Positions 50,915 to 59,946 of a DNA stretch of 64,000 nucleotides are shown one piece after another (position 1 is the stretch's first letter; every line of letters begins with the position of its first letter). The notes beneath the pieces were generated by a model that had not been told where the DNA came from, made no database searches, and saw nothing but the letters and a program-made list of their open reading frames with translations. Source of the stretch: Salimicrobium halophilum (lineage in GTDB: Bacteria > Bacillota > Bacilli > Bacillales > Halobacillaceae); the NCBI RefSeq assembly GCF_900100295.1, contig NZ_FNEV01000002.1:1-64000 (forward strand), written 5' to 3'. The position numbers and the translations under genes are program-made.

Positions 50915-51988
50915 GTGAAAGATCAGCGTATTTTAGAACTAATCAGAGAGAATCCTTTCATCTCCCAACAGGAACTTTCAGAGAAACTGGGACTATCCCG
51001 TTCCGCTGTGGCGGGATACATCTCCGCTTTGACAAAACGGGGAGAAATCGTAGGAAGAGCCTACGTGCTGAAGGAGGATGCAAAGATCACCTGTATCGGT
51101 GGGGCGAATATCGACCGGAAAACACGTACGCTCGGTCCTGTCGAGTACGGGACATCGAACCCTGCTTCTTCAAGGCAAGCATCTGGCGGTGTTGCAAGGA
51201 ATGTGGCAGAGAATCTGGGTAGGTTATCGTGTGACGTGTCTTTGATAGCGCTCACCGGAGAGGACCAGGACGGTAGATGGCTCATGCAGGAGACCAAACA
51301 GCGAGGGGTCGATGTAGCTCAATCTGTAATGATTCATGGGGAGAAGACCGGTACGTACACATCTATCCTCGATGATTATGGGGAACTTGTGCTGGCGGTC
51401 GCTGATATGAGTGTTTATGAGCACTTTCATGCTGATATATTAGAATCGCGCTGGTCCCATCTGGCTTCTTCTGAAATTATTTTTGCTGATACGAATCTGC
51501 CCGAGGATACTCTACATTATTTGATAGAGCGGGCAAAAAAAGAAGAGCGACCTCTTTGGGTCCATACCGTATCAGCTCCAAAGACGAAGCGGTTGCCAGA
51601 GGACCTCTCGGGTGTGGAGGTTCTTTTCATTAACCGGGAAGAAGCCGCGGGATTTACGGGTCGGGAAGTCGGTTCACTTGAAGGATATAGAGAAGCGGCT
51701 GACGTGCTGATTCAGAGAGGAGTTTCCGATATCATCATCCATCTCGACCACGAAGGGGTTTATGTGAAAAGGAGAGGGGGGGCAGAAGAGCACCTTGTCC
51801 CCTCCGTCCAGGAATGGAAAGATGGGACCGGGGTGAAAGAAGCCTTCATCAGCGGTATGCTGTTCGGAATTTCTCACGAAGAATCTTATGGGGAAGCGCT
51901 CCGTCTCGGAATGGCCGCTTCTGATGAGACATGGCAGACGGAAGAGACGGTGGCGGATCTTTCGGCCGTTAAACTGAACCGGAACTAG
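50915..51988 (+). CDS. HTH-PfkB carbohydrate kinase-like protein with altered active site
   Basis: The 357-residue protein joins an N-terminal winged helix (QQELSEKLGLSRSAVAGYISALTKRG, about 18-43) to a PfkB/ribokinase domain (CIGGANIDRKTRTLG, ASGGVARNVAENLGRL). The catalytic DATGAGD motif reads DGTGVKE (residues 303-309), so the anion-hole Gly is Lys308 and the base Asp is Glu309. Kinase activity is therefore doubtful, and a sensor or regulator role is possible. The pseudouridine-kinase-like protein encoded at 57840-58790 is an intact relative. It starts GTG behind AAAGGGCG. Confidence 0.85.
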   Translation: MKDQRILELIRENPFISQQELSEKLGLSRSAVAGYISALTKRGEIVGRAYVLKEDAKITCIGGANIDRKTRTLGPVEYGTSNPASSRQASGGVARNVAENLGRLSCDVSLIALTGEDQDGRWLMQETKQRGVDVAQSVMIHGEKTGTYTSILDDYGELVLAVADMSVYEHFHADILESRWSHLASSEIIFADTNLPEDTLHYLIERAKKEERPLWVHTVSAPKTKRLPEDLSGVEVLFINREEAAGFTGREVGSLEGYREAADVLIQRGVSDIIIHLDHEGVYVKRRGGAEEHLVPSVQEWKDGTGVKEAFISGMLFGISHEESYGEALRLGMAASDETWQTEETVADLSAVKLNRN

Positions 51989-52000
51989 AGGAGGACTTTC

Positions 52001-52369
52001 ATGGAAACTTTTGCAGAATATCTCGCTACCCTTAAAGAACCTGACCAGAGGGAACGTGTAGAAGAGGTGCTTGAATGGGTGAAGGAAGAATTTCCTCATC
52101 TGGACGAAAGAATCGCCTGGAATCAGCCGATGTTCACTGATCATGGAACCTATATCATCGGTTTCAGTGTCGCGAAAAAGCACATGGCTGTCGCTCCGGA
52201 GAGGGAAGGCATCCTTCATTTTTCAGAAGCAATCAAGGAGTCAGGATTCGAGCATACAAAGATGCTCGTGCGCATTCCGTGGAGCAAACCGGTAGATTAC
52301 CAATTGTTGAGACGTATGATAACGTTCAACATCGAAGAGAAGAAGAACTACACGTCCTTTTGGAGATAA
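52001..52369 (+). CDS. DUF1801 protein (frataxin-like Fra/YdhG)
   Basis: The 122-residue protein has DUF1801 features (MFTDHGTYIIGFSVAKKHMAVAPE). The Bacillus member YdhG (Fra) is a frataxin-like iron chaperone. GAGGAGGACTTTC precedes the ATG, 12 nt after the HTH-PfkB gene, so the two are co-transcribed. The function here is by family analogy. Confidence 0.82.
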   Translation: METFAEYLATLKEPDQRERVEEVLEWVKEEFPHLDERIAWNQPMFTDHGTYIIGFSVAKKHMAVAPEREGILHFSEAIKESGFEHTKMLVRIPWSKPVDYQLLRRMITFNIEEKKNYTSFWR

Positions 52370-52390
52370 GGAATGATGCAGTGATGCATC

Positions 52391-52430
52391 GAACGCCCTG
52401 GGTAGGTGATACCTGAGGCGTTTTGTTTTT
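52391..52430 (+). terminator. Terminator after the DUF1801 gene
   Basis: GAACGCC pairs with GGCGTTTTG, with an inner GGTA/TACC stem, and is followed by a T run. From 52431 to 52661 the sequence is an AT-rich leader without a gene. Confidence 0.75.
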
Positions 52431-52661
52431 GCAAAATTTGAAGGAATCTGGCGAAAAATAACAAAATTCATCGATTCATTCCATTAAGAAAAAAATGTAC
52501 GTTCTGTATGCATTGAATCAGCTGATTTTACTGTTTGAAAAACTTCCTATAAAAAAGTATCTTGGAACATGTCCGTTCATTTTTGGCGGTTGAACGAAAA
52601 AATTCAAAAGAAAGTGGGTACATAACCTTACCCTTTCTAAATCATAGAAGGAGTGAATAAC

Positions 52662-53570
52662 ATGCTTAAGTCTTGGAAAAAGAAAGTGGGAATCGCTGCA
52701 GCATTATCCTTCTCTCTCATTGCTGCCGGTTGCGGTAGTGATAGTGAATCTTCATCTGATGGAGAAACAAGTGTAAGCGAAGAAGTGGAACATAAGATTG
52801 TCGGAATCGAACCTGGTGCCGGAGCTACAGCTGCTACGGATGATGCTCTCGAAGCCTACGATTCTTTGGAAGGTTGGGAACATGAAACATCTTCGACAGC
52901 TGCTATGCTTACGTCCTTAGGAGATGCTTATGAAGCGGAAGAACCGATCATCGTCGTCGGCTGGTCTCCCCACTACAAGTTCGCCAAATGGGACCTGAAG
53001 TATCTCGAAGATCCGAAAGGGGCTTACGGGGGAGCGGAACAGATTACGACCCTCGCTCATAAAGGTTTCAAAGAAGAGAACCCGGGAGCTTATCAGATCC
53101 TTGAAAATATCGGCTGGGATATTTCGACACTGGAAGAACTGATGCTTCAGGCACAGGATGCTTCTATTGAAGAAGTAGCACAGACGTGGATTGATGAGAA
53201 TCAGGACAAAGTAGACGAATGGATCGCGGATGCACCGGAAGGTGACGGTTCCTCTGTTGAACTTGCTATGACTCCTTGGGATTCGGAACGACTCACTGGT
53301 AATATGGCAAAACTGGCTCTTGAACAGAAAGGGTATGACGTCAGCTTGACTCAGGTCGATCCTGCCATCATGTTCGAAGCAGTGGCAGAAGGCGATGCTG
53401 ATGCGACCCTTGCTGCCTGGTTGCCGAAAACACACGGAAGCTTCTATGAAGAGCATAAAGATAGCCTCGTCAAAGTGAACGAAGCGATCGATGGGGCGAA
53501 AATCGGTCTCGCGGTTCCGACGTATATGGAAGATACCAATTCCATCGAGGATCTTGAGCCGGCTGAATAA
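52662..53570 (+). CDS. opuAC: Glycine betaine ABC transporter substrate-binding lipoprotein
   Basis: The 302-residue protein has a lipobox (LIAAGC), an acidic linker and the two lobes of OpuAC: IVGIEPGAGATAATDDALE with PIIVVGWSPHYKFAKWDLKYLEDPK, then ELAMTPWDSERLTGN with ATLAAWLPKTHGSFYEEHKD. The Trp-rich motifs form the aromatic cage for betaine. The lobe order equals B. subtilis OpuAC. No OpuAA/OpuAB genes are adjacent, so it is an orphan receptor in this window. ATG 52662 follows AAGGAG; GTG 52653 lies too close to it. Confidence 0.92.
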   Translation: MLKSWKKKVGIAAALSFSLIAAGCGSDSESSSDGETSVSEEVEHKIVGIEPGAGATAATDDALEAYDSLEGWEHETSSTAAMLTSLGDAYEAEEPIIVVGWSPHYKFAKWDLKYLEDPKGAYGGAEQITTLAHKGFKEENPGAYQILENIGWDISTLEELMLQAQDASIEEVAQTWIDENQDKVDEWIADAPEGDGSSVELAMTPWDSERLTGNMAKLALEQKGYDVSLTQVDPAIMFEAVAEGDADATLAAWLPKTHGSFYEEHKDSLVKVNEAIDGAKIGLAVPTYMEDTNSIEDLEPAE

Positions 53571-53581
53571 TTGTTTGGGAT

Positions 53582-53617
53582 GCGTGAAGCCTGAGGAACG
53601 GGCTTCACGTTTTTTCG
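53582..53617 (+). terminator. Terminator of opuAC
   Basis: CGTGAAGCC pairs perfectly with GGCTTCACG and is followed by TTTTTT. Confidence 0.92.
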
Positions 53618-53751
53618 TCTATCTTAATGACAACGTATAATTCACGATAATCATCAGATATTGTCGTTTTCCGGAGGGAGCAATGATATAATATACCTAT
53701 TCTATTCTTGGAAGAGTAGCACGCCTACAAATCCAGGCAGAGGTGAAAAAA

Positions 53752-54849
53752 GTGATCATTAAAGAGTTGGTATCCAACTTATCTATATTAATAACAAGTC
53801 TGTTCCTTTATACACAGACGACTGGCGCACCTTCCTTGAGGGTATCCTCAGCAATGAAGACGAAAGTGATAGCCGGGGTTCTGGCCGGTGTTTTAAGCAA
53901 TATATTGATGCAGTACAGTATGGATTTCAACGATACGATCATTGATCTAAGGCATATACCTTTGATTATTGTTACGTATTATGGGGGAGTTGTCCCTGCG
54001 ATTCTCTCTACACTACTGATTGGTATCGGTCGTTTAATCATCGGAGTGAACATATCCTCTTTCCTCGGTGTTGTTCTGGTAGCGTTTGTAGCAGTGACCA
54101 CCCTTTTGACAAGACGGTTGAATGTAAATAGAGGGATCAAAGTTTTCATTACGCTGACGGCTTCGAACATTGTGTTCACTATAATGGTCTGTTACCTTCT
54201 TCAAAGTGTCCAAGTGTTGTTGTTTCTCGTTCCGGTATTCTGGGCTATATCTTACACAGCCGGGTTCGTAGCTTTTTATCTGATCGAGTACGTGCGTGAA
54301 AGCCAGAGGGTATTGGAACAATACAAATCAGAGGCTTCCACGGATTCTTTGACCGGTTTGAACAACGTAAGGAAATTCGACCAGCTGTTCAATGAAGCGT
54401 GCATGCAAGCGGAACGAAAAGGGGAGAAACTTTCCCTGTTGTTCATCGATATCGATCATTTCAAAAGTGTCAATGATACCTATGGTCACAAAGAAGGGGA
54501 TCAGGTATTGATAGAACTGGGAGAATTATTGAAGAATACCGTGCGTTCCTTTGACATCGTCAGTAGAAACGGTGGGGAAGAATTCACAGTGATTCTGCTG
54601 GATTGTCCAATGGAACGGGGAGAGGAAATCAGTGAGAGAATCAGGGAAGCAGTACAGGAACACCCTTTCATGCTAACCACAGGCAACGTCATTAATGTAA
54701 CGGTTTCTGTAGGCCTTGCCTGCTATAACGAAACGACAGAGAAACCTTCCGCGTTACTCGAAGATGCGGATGAAGCCCTCTATGAGGCTAAGAAAACAGG
54801 AAGGAACAAAGTTTGCGCATCTTCCCGGTTCGCTTACTCGAATATATAG
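53752..54849 (+). CDS. dgcK: Membrane diguanylate cyclase (5TMR-LYT plus GGDEF)
   Basis: The 365-residue protein has about six N-terminal helices of the 5TMR-LYT type (with MDFNDTIIDLRHIPLIIVTYYGGVVP) and a C-terminal GGDEF domain (DSLTGLNNVRKF, SLLFIDIDHFKSVNDTYGH, RNGGEEFTVI). The GGEEF signature and an upstream RxxD inhibitory site (RSFD) are intact, so it should make c-di-GMP. This is the layout of B. subtilis DgcK. GTG 53752 follows AGAGGTGA; GTG 53743 is an alternative. Confidence 0.87.
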   Translation: MIIKELVSNLSILITSLFLYTQTTGAPSLRVSSAMKTKVIAGVLAGVLSNILMQYSMDFNDTIIDLRHIPLIIVTYYGGVVPAILSTLLIGIGRLIIGVNISSFLGVVLVAFVAVTTLLTRRLNVNRGIKVFITLTASNIVFTIMVCYLLQSVQVLLFLVPVFWAISYTAGFVAFYLIEYVRESQRVLEQYKSEASTDSLTGLNNVRKFDQLFNEACMQAERKGEKLSLLFIDIDHFKSVNDTYGHKEGDQVLIELGELLKNTVRSFDIVSRNGGEEFTVILLDCPMERGEEISERIREAVQEHPFMLTTGNVINVTVSVGLACYNETTEKPSALLEDADEALYEAKKTGRNKVCASSRFAYSNI

Positions 54850-54967
54850 AAGTAAGGAAACTGTCGTTGTTACTCCTTTGATGTTTCTTTTGCATATTCC
54901 ATTCACCTGAATCCATGATACCCTTAGTAGTAGAAGAAAGACGTTCAACCAAAAGGAGAGAAACACG

Positions 54968-56377
54968 GTGGCAAAAGGAAAAAAGAAGAATCAGAAGAAA
55001 CCTCACAACAGACAGAAACCTTCTGGTAAGCCGAAACCTCAGAAGACGAACCAGCCCAAGACGACAGAATTGACCTGTACAGGCTTGACGGATGATGGAA
55101 AAGGAATCGCGACGTGGAACGGGAAACGGTTGGAGATTCCTCATCTATTGCCGGGGGAAAAAGCGGAAGTGGCGGTGCCGAAGCGTGGCCCAGCGAAAGT
55201 CGTGAATGTGATAGAAGCAGCCGATTACCGCAGGGAAGCTCCATGCCCATATTTTTATGAATGCGGAGGCTGTCAGATCCAGCACATGACGGAAAAAGCG
55301 CAAGGAGACTTCAAACAGCAGATCGTCGACCGTCTCATGAAGCCGTTCGGTAAGCCGGAACCGATCATGACGATGGATCACCCGTACGATTATCGCAACA
55401 AAAACACGATGACATTCGGCGAAGCCGGTAAGCGTGAAATCATCGGCGGTCTGTACAAACAGAATTCGCATGACCTTATCCAGGTCGACCGTTGTCTGAT
55501 TCATGACCCGAAAGCGGATGATATCATCGGAACGATCAAGAAACTTTTACCCTCGTTCAAACTGAGACCTTATGATGAAGACACAGGTCGTGGGTTTCTA
55601 CGACATGTGCTCGTCAAAACAGGGAAGACGAGTGGACAAGTCATGGTGGTACTCGTAACGGGCACACCGGAATTCAAAGGGAAGAACAATTTCGTCAAAG
55701 CTCTGCGCCGGGAGCATCCGGAGATTTCCACTATTATTCAGAACATCAATACACGTAGTGATAGTATGGTACTAGGCAACCAGGAGAAAGTGTTGTTCGG
55801 CAAAGGATTCATCACGGATACGCTCGGAGGCTTGGAGTTCGAGATTTCCGCAAGGTCTTTTTACCAGATCAATCCGGTGCAGACAGAGAAGCTTTACGGA
55901 AAAGCTGTAGAACTAGCAGGATTGACGGGTAAAGAAACGGTAATTGATGCGTACTGTGGTATCGGAACGATCGGCTTGATTGCAAGCAAACAAGCTGGAA
56001 ATGTAATCGGCATCGAAATGAACAAGGGCGCGGTGAAAGATGCTATTCGTAATTCAAAACACAACAACGTGAAGAACGCGAGATTTTACCAGGGTGATGC
56101 CGGAGAATTCATGGTCAATATGGCGGCTGAGAAGAAGAAAGCGGACGTCGTCATCTTGGATCCTCCTAGAAGCGGCAGTGATGAAGCGTTTCTTTCAAGT
56201 GTCGTAACGTTGTCACCTGAAAGGGTCGTTTACGTCTCATGTAATCCGGAAACTCAGGTTCGTGATTTGCATTACCTGACCAAAAAGGGATATAAAGTGA
56301 AAGAGATTCATCCGGTCGATATGTTCCCGCAGACGTATCACGTTGAAACGGTGGTTTTGTTAGAAAAGAATAAGTAG
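54968..56377 (+). CDS. rlmCD: 23S rRNA (uracil-C5)-methyltransferase RlmCD
   Basis: The 469-residue enzyme begins with a very basic tail (about 1-30), then a TRAM domain and an iron-sulfur motif (CPYFYECGGCQIQHM). The SAM-dependent methyltransferase domain has DAYCGIGTIGL, DPPRSG and the catalytic Cys in YVSCNPETQ. It methylates uracil C5 in 23S rRNA. It starts GTG behind AAAGGAGAG. The gene is monocistronic. Confidence 0.94.
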   Translation: MAKGKKKNQKKPHNRQKPSGKPKPQKTNQPKTTELTCTGLTDDGKGIATWNGKRLEIPHLLPGEKAEVAVPKRGPAKVVNVIEAADYRREAPCPYFYECGGCQIQHMTEKAQGDFKQQIVDRLMKPFGKPEPIMTMDHPYDYRNKNTMTFGEAGKREIIGGLYKQNSHDLIQVDRCLIHDPKADDIIGTIKKLLPSFKLRPYDEDTGRGFLRHVLVKTGKTSGQVMVVLVTGTPEFKGKNNFVKALRREHPEISTIIQNINTRSDSMVLGNQEKVLFGKGFITDTLGGLEFEISARSFYQINPVQTEKLYGKAVELAGLTGKETVIDAYCGIGTIGLIASKQAGNVIGIEMNKGAVKDAIRNSKHNNVKNARFYQGDAGEFMVNMAAEKKKADVVILDPPRSGSDEAFLSSVVTLSPERVVYVSCNPETQVRDLHYLTKKGYKVKEIHPVDMFPQTYHVETVVLLEKNK

Positions 56378-56390
56378 GACGCTCACTCAG

Positions 56391-56428
56391 AATCCCCGGA
56401 CAACTTGTTCAGGGGATTTATGATTTCT
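56391..56428 (+). terminator. Probable terminator of rlmCD
   Basis: AATCCCC pairs with GGGGATT around a 14-nt partly paired loop, with a weak TATGATTTC tail. Confidence 0.5.
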
Positions 56429-56558
56429 TGAAGATTCTATCCCTTGCACTTTTCCCTTGCAGCTATTACAGTATATAATGTCGAAAAGCCTATGATGAAT
56501 GCTATATATAACAACACCGGGGTTATGAGACCTCGTTAAGAAAGGGTTCGGATATATT

Positions 56559-57560
56559 ATGAAAGAGAACTTTTGGCAGGAGTTGCCGCGACCGTTTTTC
56601 GTCCTTGCGCCGATGGAAGCTGTGACGGATGTCGTGTTCCGCCATGTCGTGACAGAAGCAGCCAGGCCGGACGTGTTTTTCACTGAGTTCACGAATACGG
56701 AAAGCTACTGTCACCCTGATGGTAAGATGAGCGTGCGGGGCCGTCTGACATTTACAGAAGACGAGCAGCCGATCGTCGCTCATATCTGGGGAGACAAGCC
56801 TGAGCATTTCCGTGAAATGAGTATCGGGATGGCCGAGATGGGCTACCGCGGCGTGGATATCAATATGGGATGTCCGGCGCCGAACGTCGCGCCGAAAGGG
56901 AAAGGGTGCGGCCTGATTCGTCGACCGGACGTCGCAGCAGAAATCGTGCAGGCAGCCAAAGCAGGCGGCTTGCCCGTCAGTGTGAAGACAAGGCTTGGCT
57001 ACACGGAAGTCGACGAATGGAAGACATGGTTGAAGCACCTGCTCGAGCAGGACATCGCAAACTTGTCTATCCATCTTCGTACGAAAAAAGAGATGAGTAA
57101 CTACGACGCCCACTGGGAGCTTATCCCTGAAATCAAACAGATGCGTGATGAAGTCGCCCCGGATACGTTGCTGACGATCAATGGAGATATCCCTGATCGC
57201 CAGAAGGGACTCGAACTCGTTGAGAAATACGGCGTGGACGGTGTCATGATCGGACGAGGCATCTTCCATAATCCGTTCGCGTTTGAAACGGAGAAGAAGG
57301 AGCACACGAGTGAGGAGCTTCTCGATCTTTTGAGACTTCAGCTGGACTTACACGATAAGTATTCGGAAGAGCTGGAACCGAGAATCTTCAAACCGCTCCG
57401 CCGCTTCTTCAAGATTTACGTCAAAGGGTTCCGGGGTGCGAGTGAGCTGAGACACAGACTGATGAGTACGGAGTCTACGGACGAAGTGCGTGAACTGCTC
57501 GATGAGTTTACGAAGAATGGAAAAATAGAGGAACAGAAAGAGTTTTCCGTTTCCAAATAG
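56559..57560 (+). CDS. dus: tRNA-dihydrouridine synthase
   Basis: The 333-residue protein has the FMN-binding TIM barrel of the Dus family: [32 protein letters not shown] with the catalytic Cys in the GCP motif, [16 protein letters not shown] and [15 protein letters not shown]. It reduces uridine in tRNA to dihydrouridine. The length is usual. The ribosome site (AGAAAGGG) is further from the ATG than normal. A strong terminator follows. Confidence 0.93.
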   Translation: MKENFWQELPRPFFVLAPMEAVTDVVFRHVVTEAARPDVFFTEFTNTESYCHPDGKMSVRGRLTFTEDEQPIVAHIWGDKPEHFREMSIGMAEMGYRGVDINMGCPAPNVAPKGKGCGLIRRPDVAAEIVQAAKAGGLPVSVKTRLGYTEVDEWKTWLKHLLEQDIANLSIHLRTKKEMSNYDAHWELIPEIKQMRDEVAPDTLLTINGDIPDRQKGLELVEKYGVDGVMIGRGIFHNPFAFETEKKEHTSEELLDLLRLQLDLHDKYSEELEPRIFKPLRRFFKIYVKGFRGASELRHRLMSTESTDEVRELLDEFTKNGKIEEQKEFSVSK

Positions 57561-57570
57561 ATGCTTCAGG

Positions 57571-57606
57571 GAGAGAAGAGCCATATAGGCTTTTCTCTCT
57601 TTTTTT
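57571..57606 (+). terminator. Terminator of dus
   Basis: GAGAGAAGAGCC pairs with GGCTTTTCTCTC around ATATA and is followed by seven T. Confidence 0.93.
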
Positions 57607-57612
57607 GTTTAT

Positions 57613-57760
57613 TATGGACCATTCATTAGCCTGATTTATTTCTGAGTGTACCGCAAATCCTTTTCATGCCCACTCGCAAGTCGAAATAGAAACTGAACGG
57701 TTCATTAATCAAGGAATGAACCGTTCAGGAGAGAAATTGGAACGTAGGTGTACCGAAAAA
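57613..57760. repeat. Dispersed palindromic repeat, copy 3
   Basis: The copy contains GAGTGTACCGCAAAT at 57644-57658 and a perfect palindrome with arms GAACGGTTCATT and AATGAACCGTTC (57695-57726). It ends with GGTGTACCGAAAAA. The palindrome matches that of copy 1 almost base for base, though the copies lie 35 kb apart. Confidence 0.78.
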
Positions 57761-57785
57761 TGATCGAACCCTATGAAAAAAAAGA

Positions 57786-57827
57786 TTTACAAACAAATGT
57801 TTATATTATAAACTTATGTTTATAGAG
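57786..57827 (+). promoter_or_regulatory. Promoter and possible operator of psuKG
   Basis: TTTACA (57786) is followed by TATAAA/TAAACT near 57807-57814. The overlapping inverted repeat ATAAAC-TTAT-GTTTAT and the upstream AAACAAATGTTTAT suggest repressor binding. The regulator is unknown. Confidence 0.45.
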
Positions 57828-57839
57828 GAGGGCGTGATC

Positions 57840-58790
57840 ATGGGAAAGGAACAACCGATTGTCTGTATAGGAGGAGCGAACGTCGATAAGAAATTATATG
57901 CCAAAGATGAAATCGCTTTCAATACATCGAATCCTGTAACATCTTCTGCTTCCGTCGGTGGCGTAGCCCGTAACATCGCCGAGAACCTGGGGAGATTAGG
58001 GGAGGAAGTCGTGCTTCTCACCGTACGGGGAGACGATGCAGAATGGTATGAAATCGAGAAGGCATCTGCTCCGTTCATGGATACCACATATGTACATAAA
58101 GTTCCCGGAGCTGCGACAGGGTCTTATACAGCTGTTCTCGATAAACAGGGGGATATGGCCGTCGCGTATGCAGATATGGATGTGTTCGATTCTTTAACGG
58201 CGAAGCTTCTGGTCGAAAATACAGAGCTTCTAAGGAACGCGAAATGTATCGTCGTGGATTTGAACTGTCCGGAGGAAACGGTCTATTTTCTGAGCTCGTT
58301 CGCCTCCGTTCACGAAATTCCCCTCGCCGTAATCCCGGTTTCGTCTCCGAAGATGAAGCGATTACCGGAACGTATGGAGTCGATCGATTGGATCATCGTT
58401 AATAAAGAGGAAACGGAGACGTTTTTCAAAATGAGAATAGACAGTGAAGAATCCTGGAAGCTTTCTGTTGAACGTTGGCTTGCGAGGGGTGTGCGGAACG
58501 TGGTGGTCACTAATGGAGCAGAAGGTGTCATAATTGGAACGGCCGATGAAATCCGTCACATGCCGACACTTATGGCAAATGATGTCGTCGATGCGACAGG
58601 AGCTGGAGATTCTTTCTGTGCAGGAGTGCTCTATGCCTGGATTCAGGGAGACCCATTCACGGAAGTCGTCCAGGCAGGACTTGTGAATTCTCGGAAGACC
58701 GTTCAATCGAGGCATACAGTAAGAAAAGATTTGACCCCACACCAATTCAAACAAGACAGGGAGGAATTTATTGATGGAACATTATCTTGA
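57840..58790 (+). CDS. psuK: PfkB family kinase, probable pseudouridine kinase
   Basis: The 316-residue protein has the PfkB fold with CIGGANVDKKLYAKD, SVGGVARNIAENLGRLGEEV and an intact DATGAGDSFCAGV catalytic motif. It overlaps psuG by 17 nt, so the pair should phosphorylate pseudouridine and split the product to uracil and ribose 5-phosphate in the cytoplasm. ATG 57840 follows GAGGAGGGCG. It lacks the winged helix of the degenerate paralogue encoded at 50915-51988. Confidence 0.9.
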   Translation: MGKEQPIVCIGGANVDKKLYAKDEIAFNTSNPVTSSASVGGVARNIAENLGRLGEEVVLLTVRGDDAEWYEIEKASAPFMDTTYVHKVPGAATGSYTAVLDKQGDMAVAYADMDVFDSLTAKLLVENTELLRNAKCIVVDLNCPEETVYFLSSFASVHEIPLAVIPVSSPKMKRLPERMESIDWIIVNKEETETFFKMRIDSEESWKLSVERWLARGVRNVVVTNGAEGVIIGTADEIRHMPTLMANDVVDATGAGDSFCAGVLYAWIQGDPFTEVVQAGLVNSRKTVQSRHTVRKDLTPHQFKQDREEFIDGTLS

Positions 58791-59685
58791 ATTTTCAAAA
58801 GAAGTACAGGAAGCAAAAGAACAAGGGAAGCCGGTCGTCGCTTTGGAATCGACAATCATTTCCCACGGGATGCCATATCCGCAAAATGTGAAAACAGCGA
58901 GAGAAGTGGAGGACATTGTGCGCTCAGAAGGAGCTGTACCTGCGACCATCGCTATCATGAACGGGAAAATCAAGATCGGCCTGAGTGATGAAGAACTGGA
59001 AATGTTCGGAAACAGTGAAGGCGTTGCAAAAGTCTCCCGCAGAGACTTGCCACATATCATTGCGACGAAAACTATGGGAGCGACGACGGTGGCTACGACG
59101 ATGATCTGTGCCGAACTTGCGGGAGTCGAGATGTTTGTTACTGGTGGAATCGGAGGCGTCCATCGCGGGGCAGAGACGACAATGGACATTTCAGCGGACC
59201 TGGAGGAACTGGCGAAAACGAGCGTCGGCGTCGTGTGTGCCGGTGCGAAATCCATTCTTGATCTTGGTCTTACGATGGAGTACCTGGAAACGAAAGGCGT
59301 TCCGGTCATCGGCTATCAAACGGATGTCCTACCTGCGTTTTATACGAGAACGAGTGAATTCGACCTTAACTTCCGCGCAGATTCCGCAGATGTGATAGCG
59401 GAAACGTTGAAAGCGAAATGGGATCTCGGACTCGAGGGGGGCGCAGTCATCGCGAATCCGATCCCTGAGGAGGATGCGATGGATGAGAAATATATCAATG
59501 ACATTATCGCTCAGGCAATCAGGGAGTCGGAAGCGGATCATATTTCAGGAAAGGACAGTACGCCTTATCTGCTTGGCCGGATCAAAGAATTGACGGATGG
59601 GAAGAGTCTCGATGCGAATATCGCCCTGGTGAAAAATAATGCGCATGTGGGATCGCGAATTGCTGTAAGTCTGAATGAAAAATAA
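58774..59685 (+). CDS. psuG: Pseudouridine-5'-phosphate glycosidase
   Basis: The 303-residue enzyme has the IndA/PsuG signature: VALESTIISHGMPYPQNV, PATIAIMNGKIKIGL, TTVATTMICAELAGVEMFVTGGIGGVHRG and VVCAGAKSILDLGLTMEYLET. It cleaves pseudouridine 5'-phosphate to uracil and ribose 5-phosphate. ATG 58774 follows GGGAGGAATT and overlaps the psuK end, so translation is coupled. Confidence 0.96.
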   Translation: MEHYLEFSKEVQEAKEQGKPVVALESTIISHGMPYPQNVKTAREVEDIVRSEGAVPATIAIMNGKIKIGLSDEELEMFGNSEGVAKVSRRDLPHIIATKTMGATTVATTMICAELAGVEMFVTGGIGGVHRGAETTMDISADLEELAKTSVGVVCAGAKSILDLGLTMEYLETKGVPVIGYQTDVLPAFYTRTSEFDLNFRADSADVIAETLKAKWDLGLEGGAVIANPIPEEDAMDEKYINDIIAQAIRESEADHISGKDSTPYLLGRIKELTDGKSLDANIALVKNNAHVGSRIAVSLNEK

Positions 59686-59693
59686 TGGAACGA

Positions 59694-59737
59694 GCGTGTC
59701 TGGGAATGATAGTTCTCAGGCACGTTTTTCTTTTGCC
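59694..59737 (+). terminator. Terminator of psuKG
   Basis: CGTGTCTGG pairs imperfectly with CTCAGGCACG and is followed by TTTTTCTTTT. Confidence 0.75.
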
Positions 59738-59764
59738 GTTCATTCGCGAAGTGATTAGTAGGTT

Positions 59765-59940
59765 GAATGGTCCGCAAATTATTTTGCGGTACACTCAGGC
59801 TCCGAAGGTAGTTGTGAATGGGTGGCAAATTATTTTGCAGTATACTCGCGGACTTTAGTTTACTGTGAGTGGGTGGGGAATTTTTTTGCTGTACGATCAC
59901 TGAGCTGTTTCTTTTCTGAGTGTAGAGCAAAGTATTCCAC
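59765..59940. repeat. 51-bp tandem array related to the dispersed repeat (copy 4)
   Basis: Unit starts (GAATGG or GAGTGG/GAGTGT) recur at 59765, 59816, 59867 and 59918, exactly 51 bp apart. The first two units contain GCAAATTATTTTGC, a short palindrome; the third is degenerate, and the fourth is cut off after GAGTGTAGAGCAAAG. The GCAAATTATT element is shared with copy 2. Confidence 0.75.
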
Positions 59941-59946
59941 AAAAAC

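Noticed and set aside
52662-53570. Lobe order of the glycine betaine binding protein looks circularly permuted against ProX-like proteins
   Set aside because: The same order is the norm for Bacillus OpuAC, so it is not a new rearrangement.
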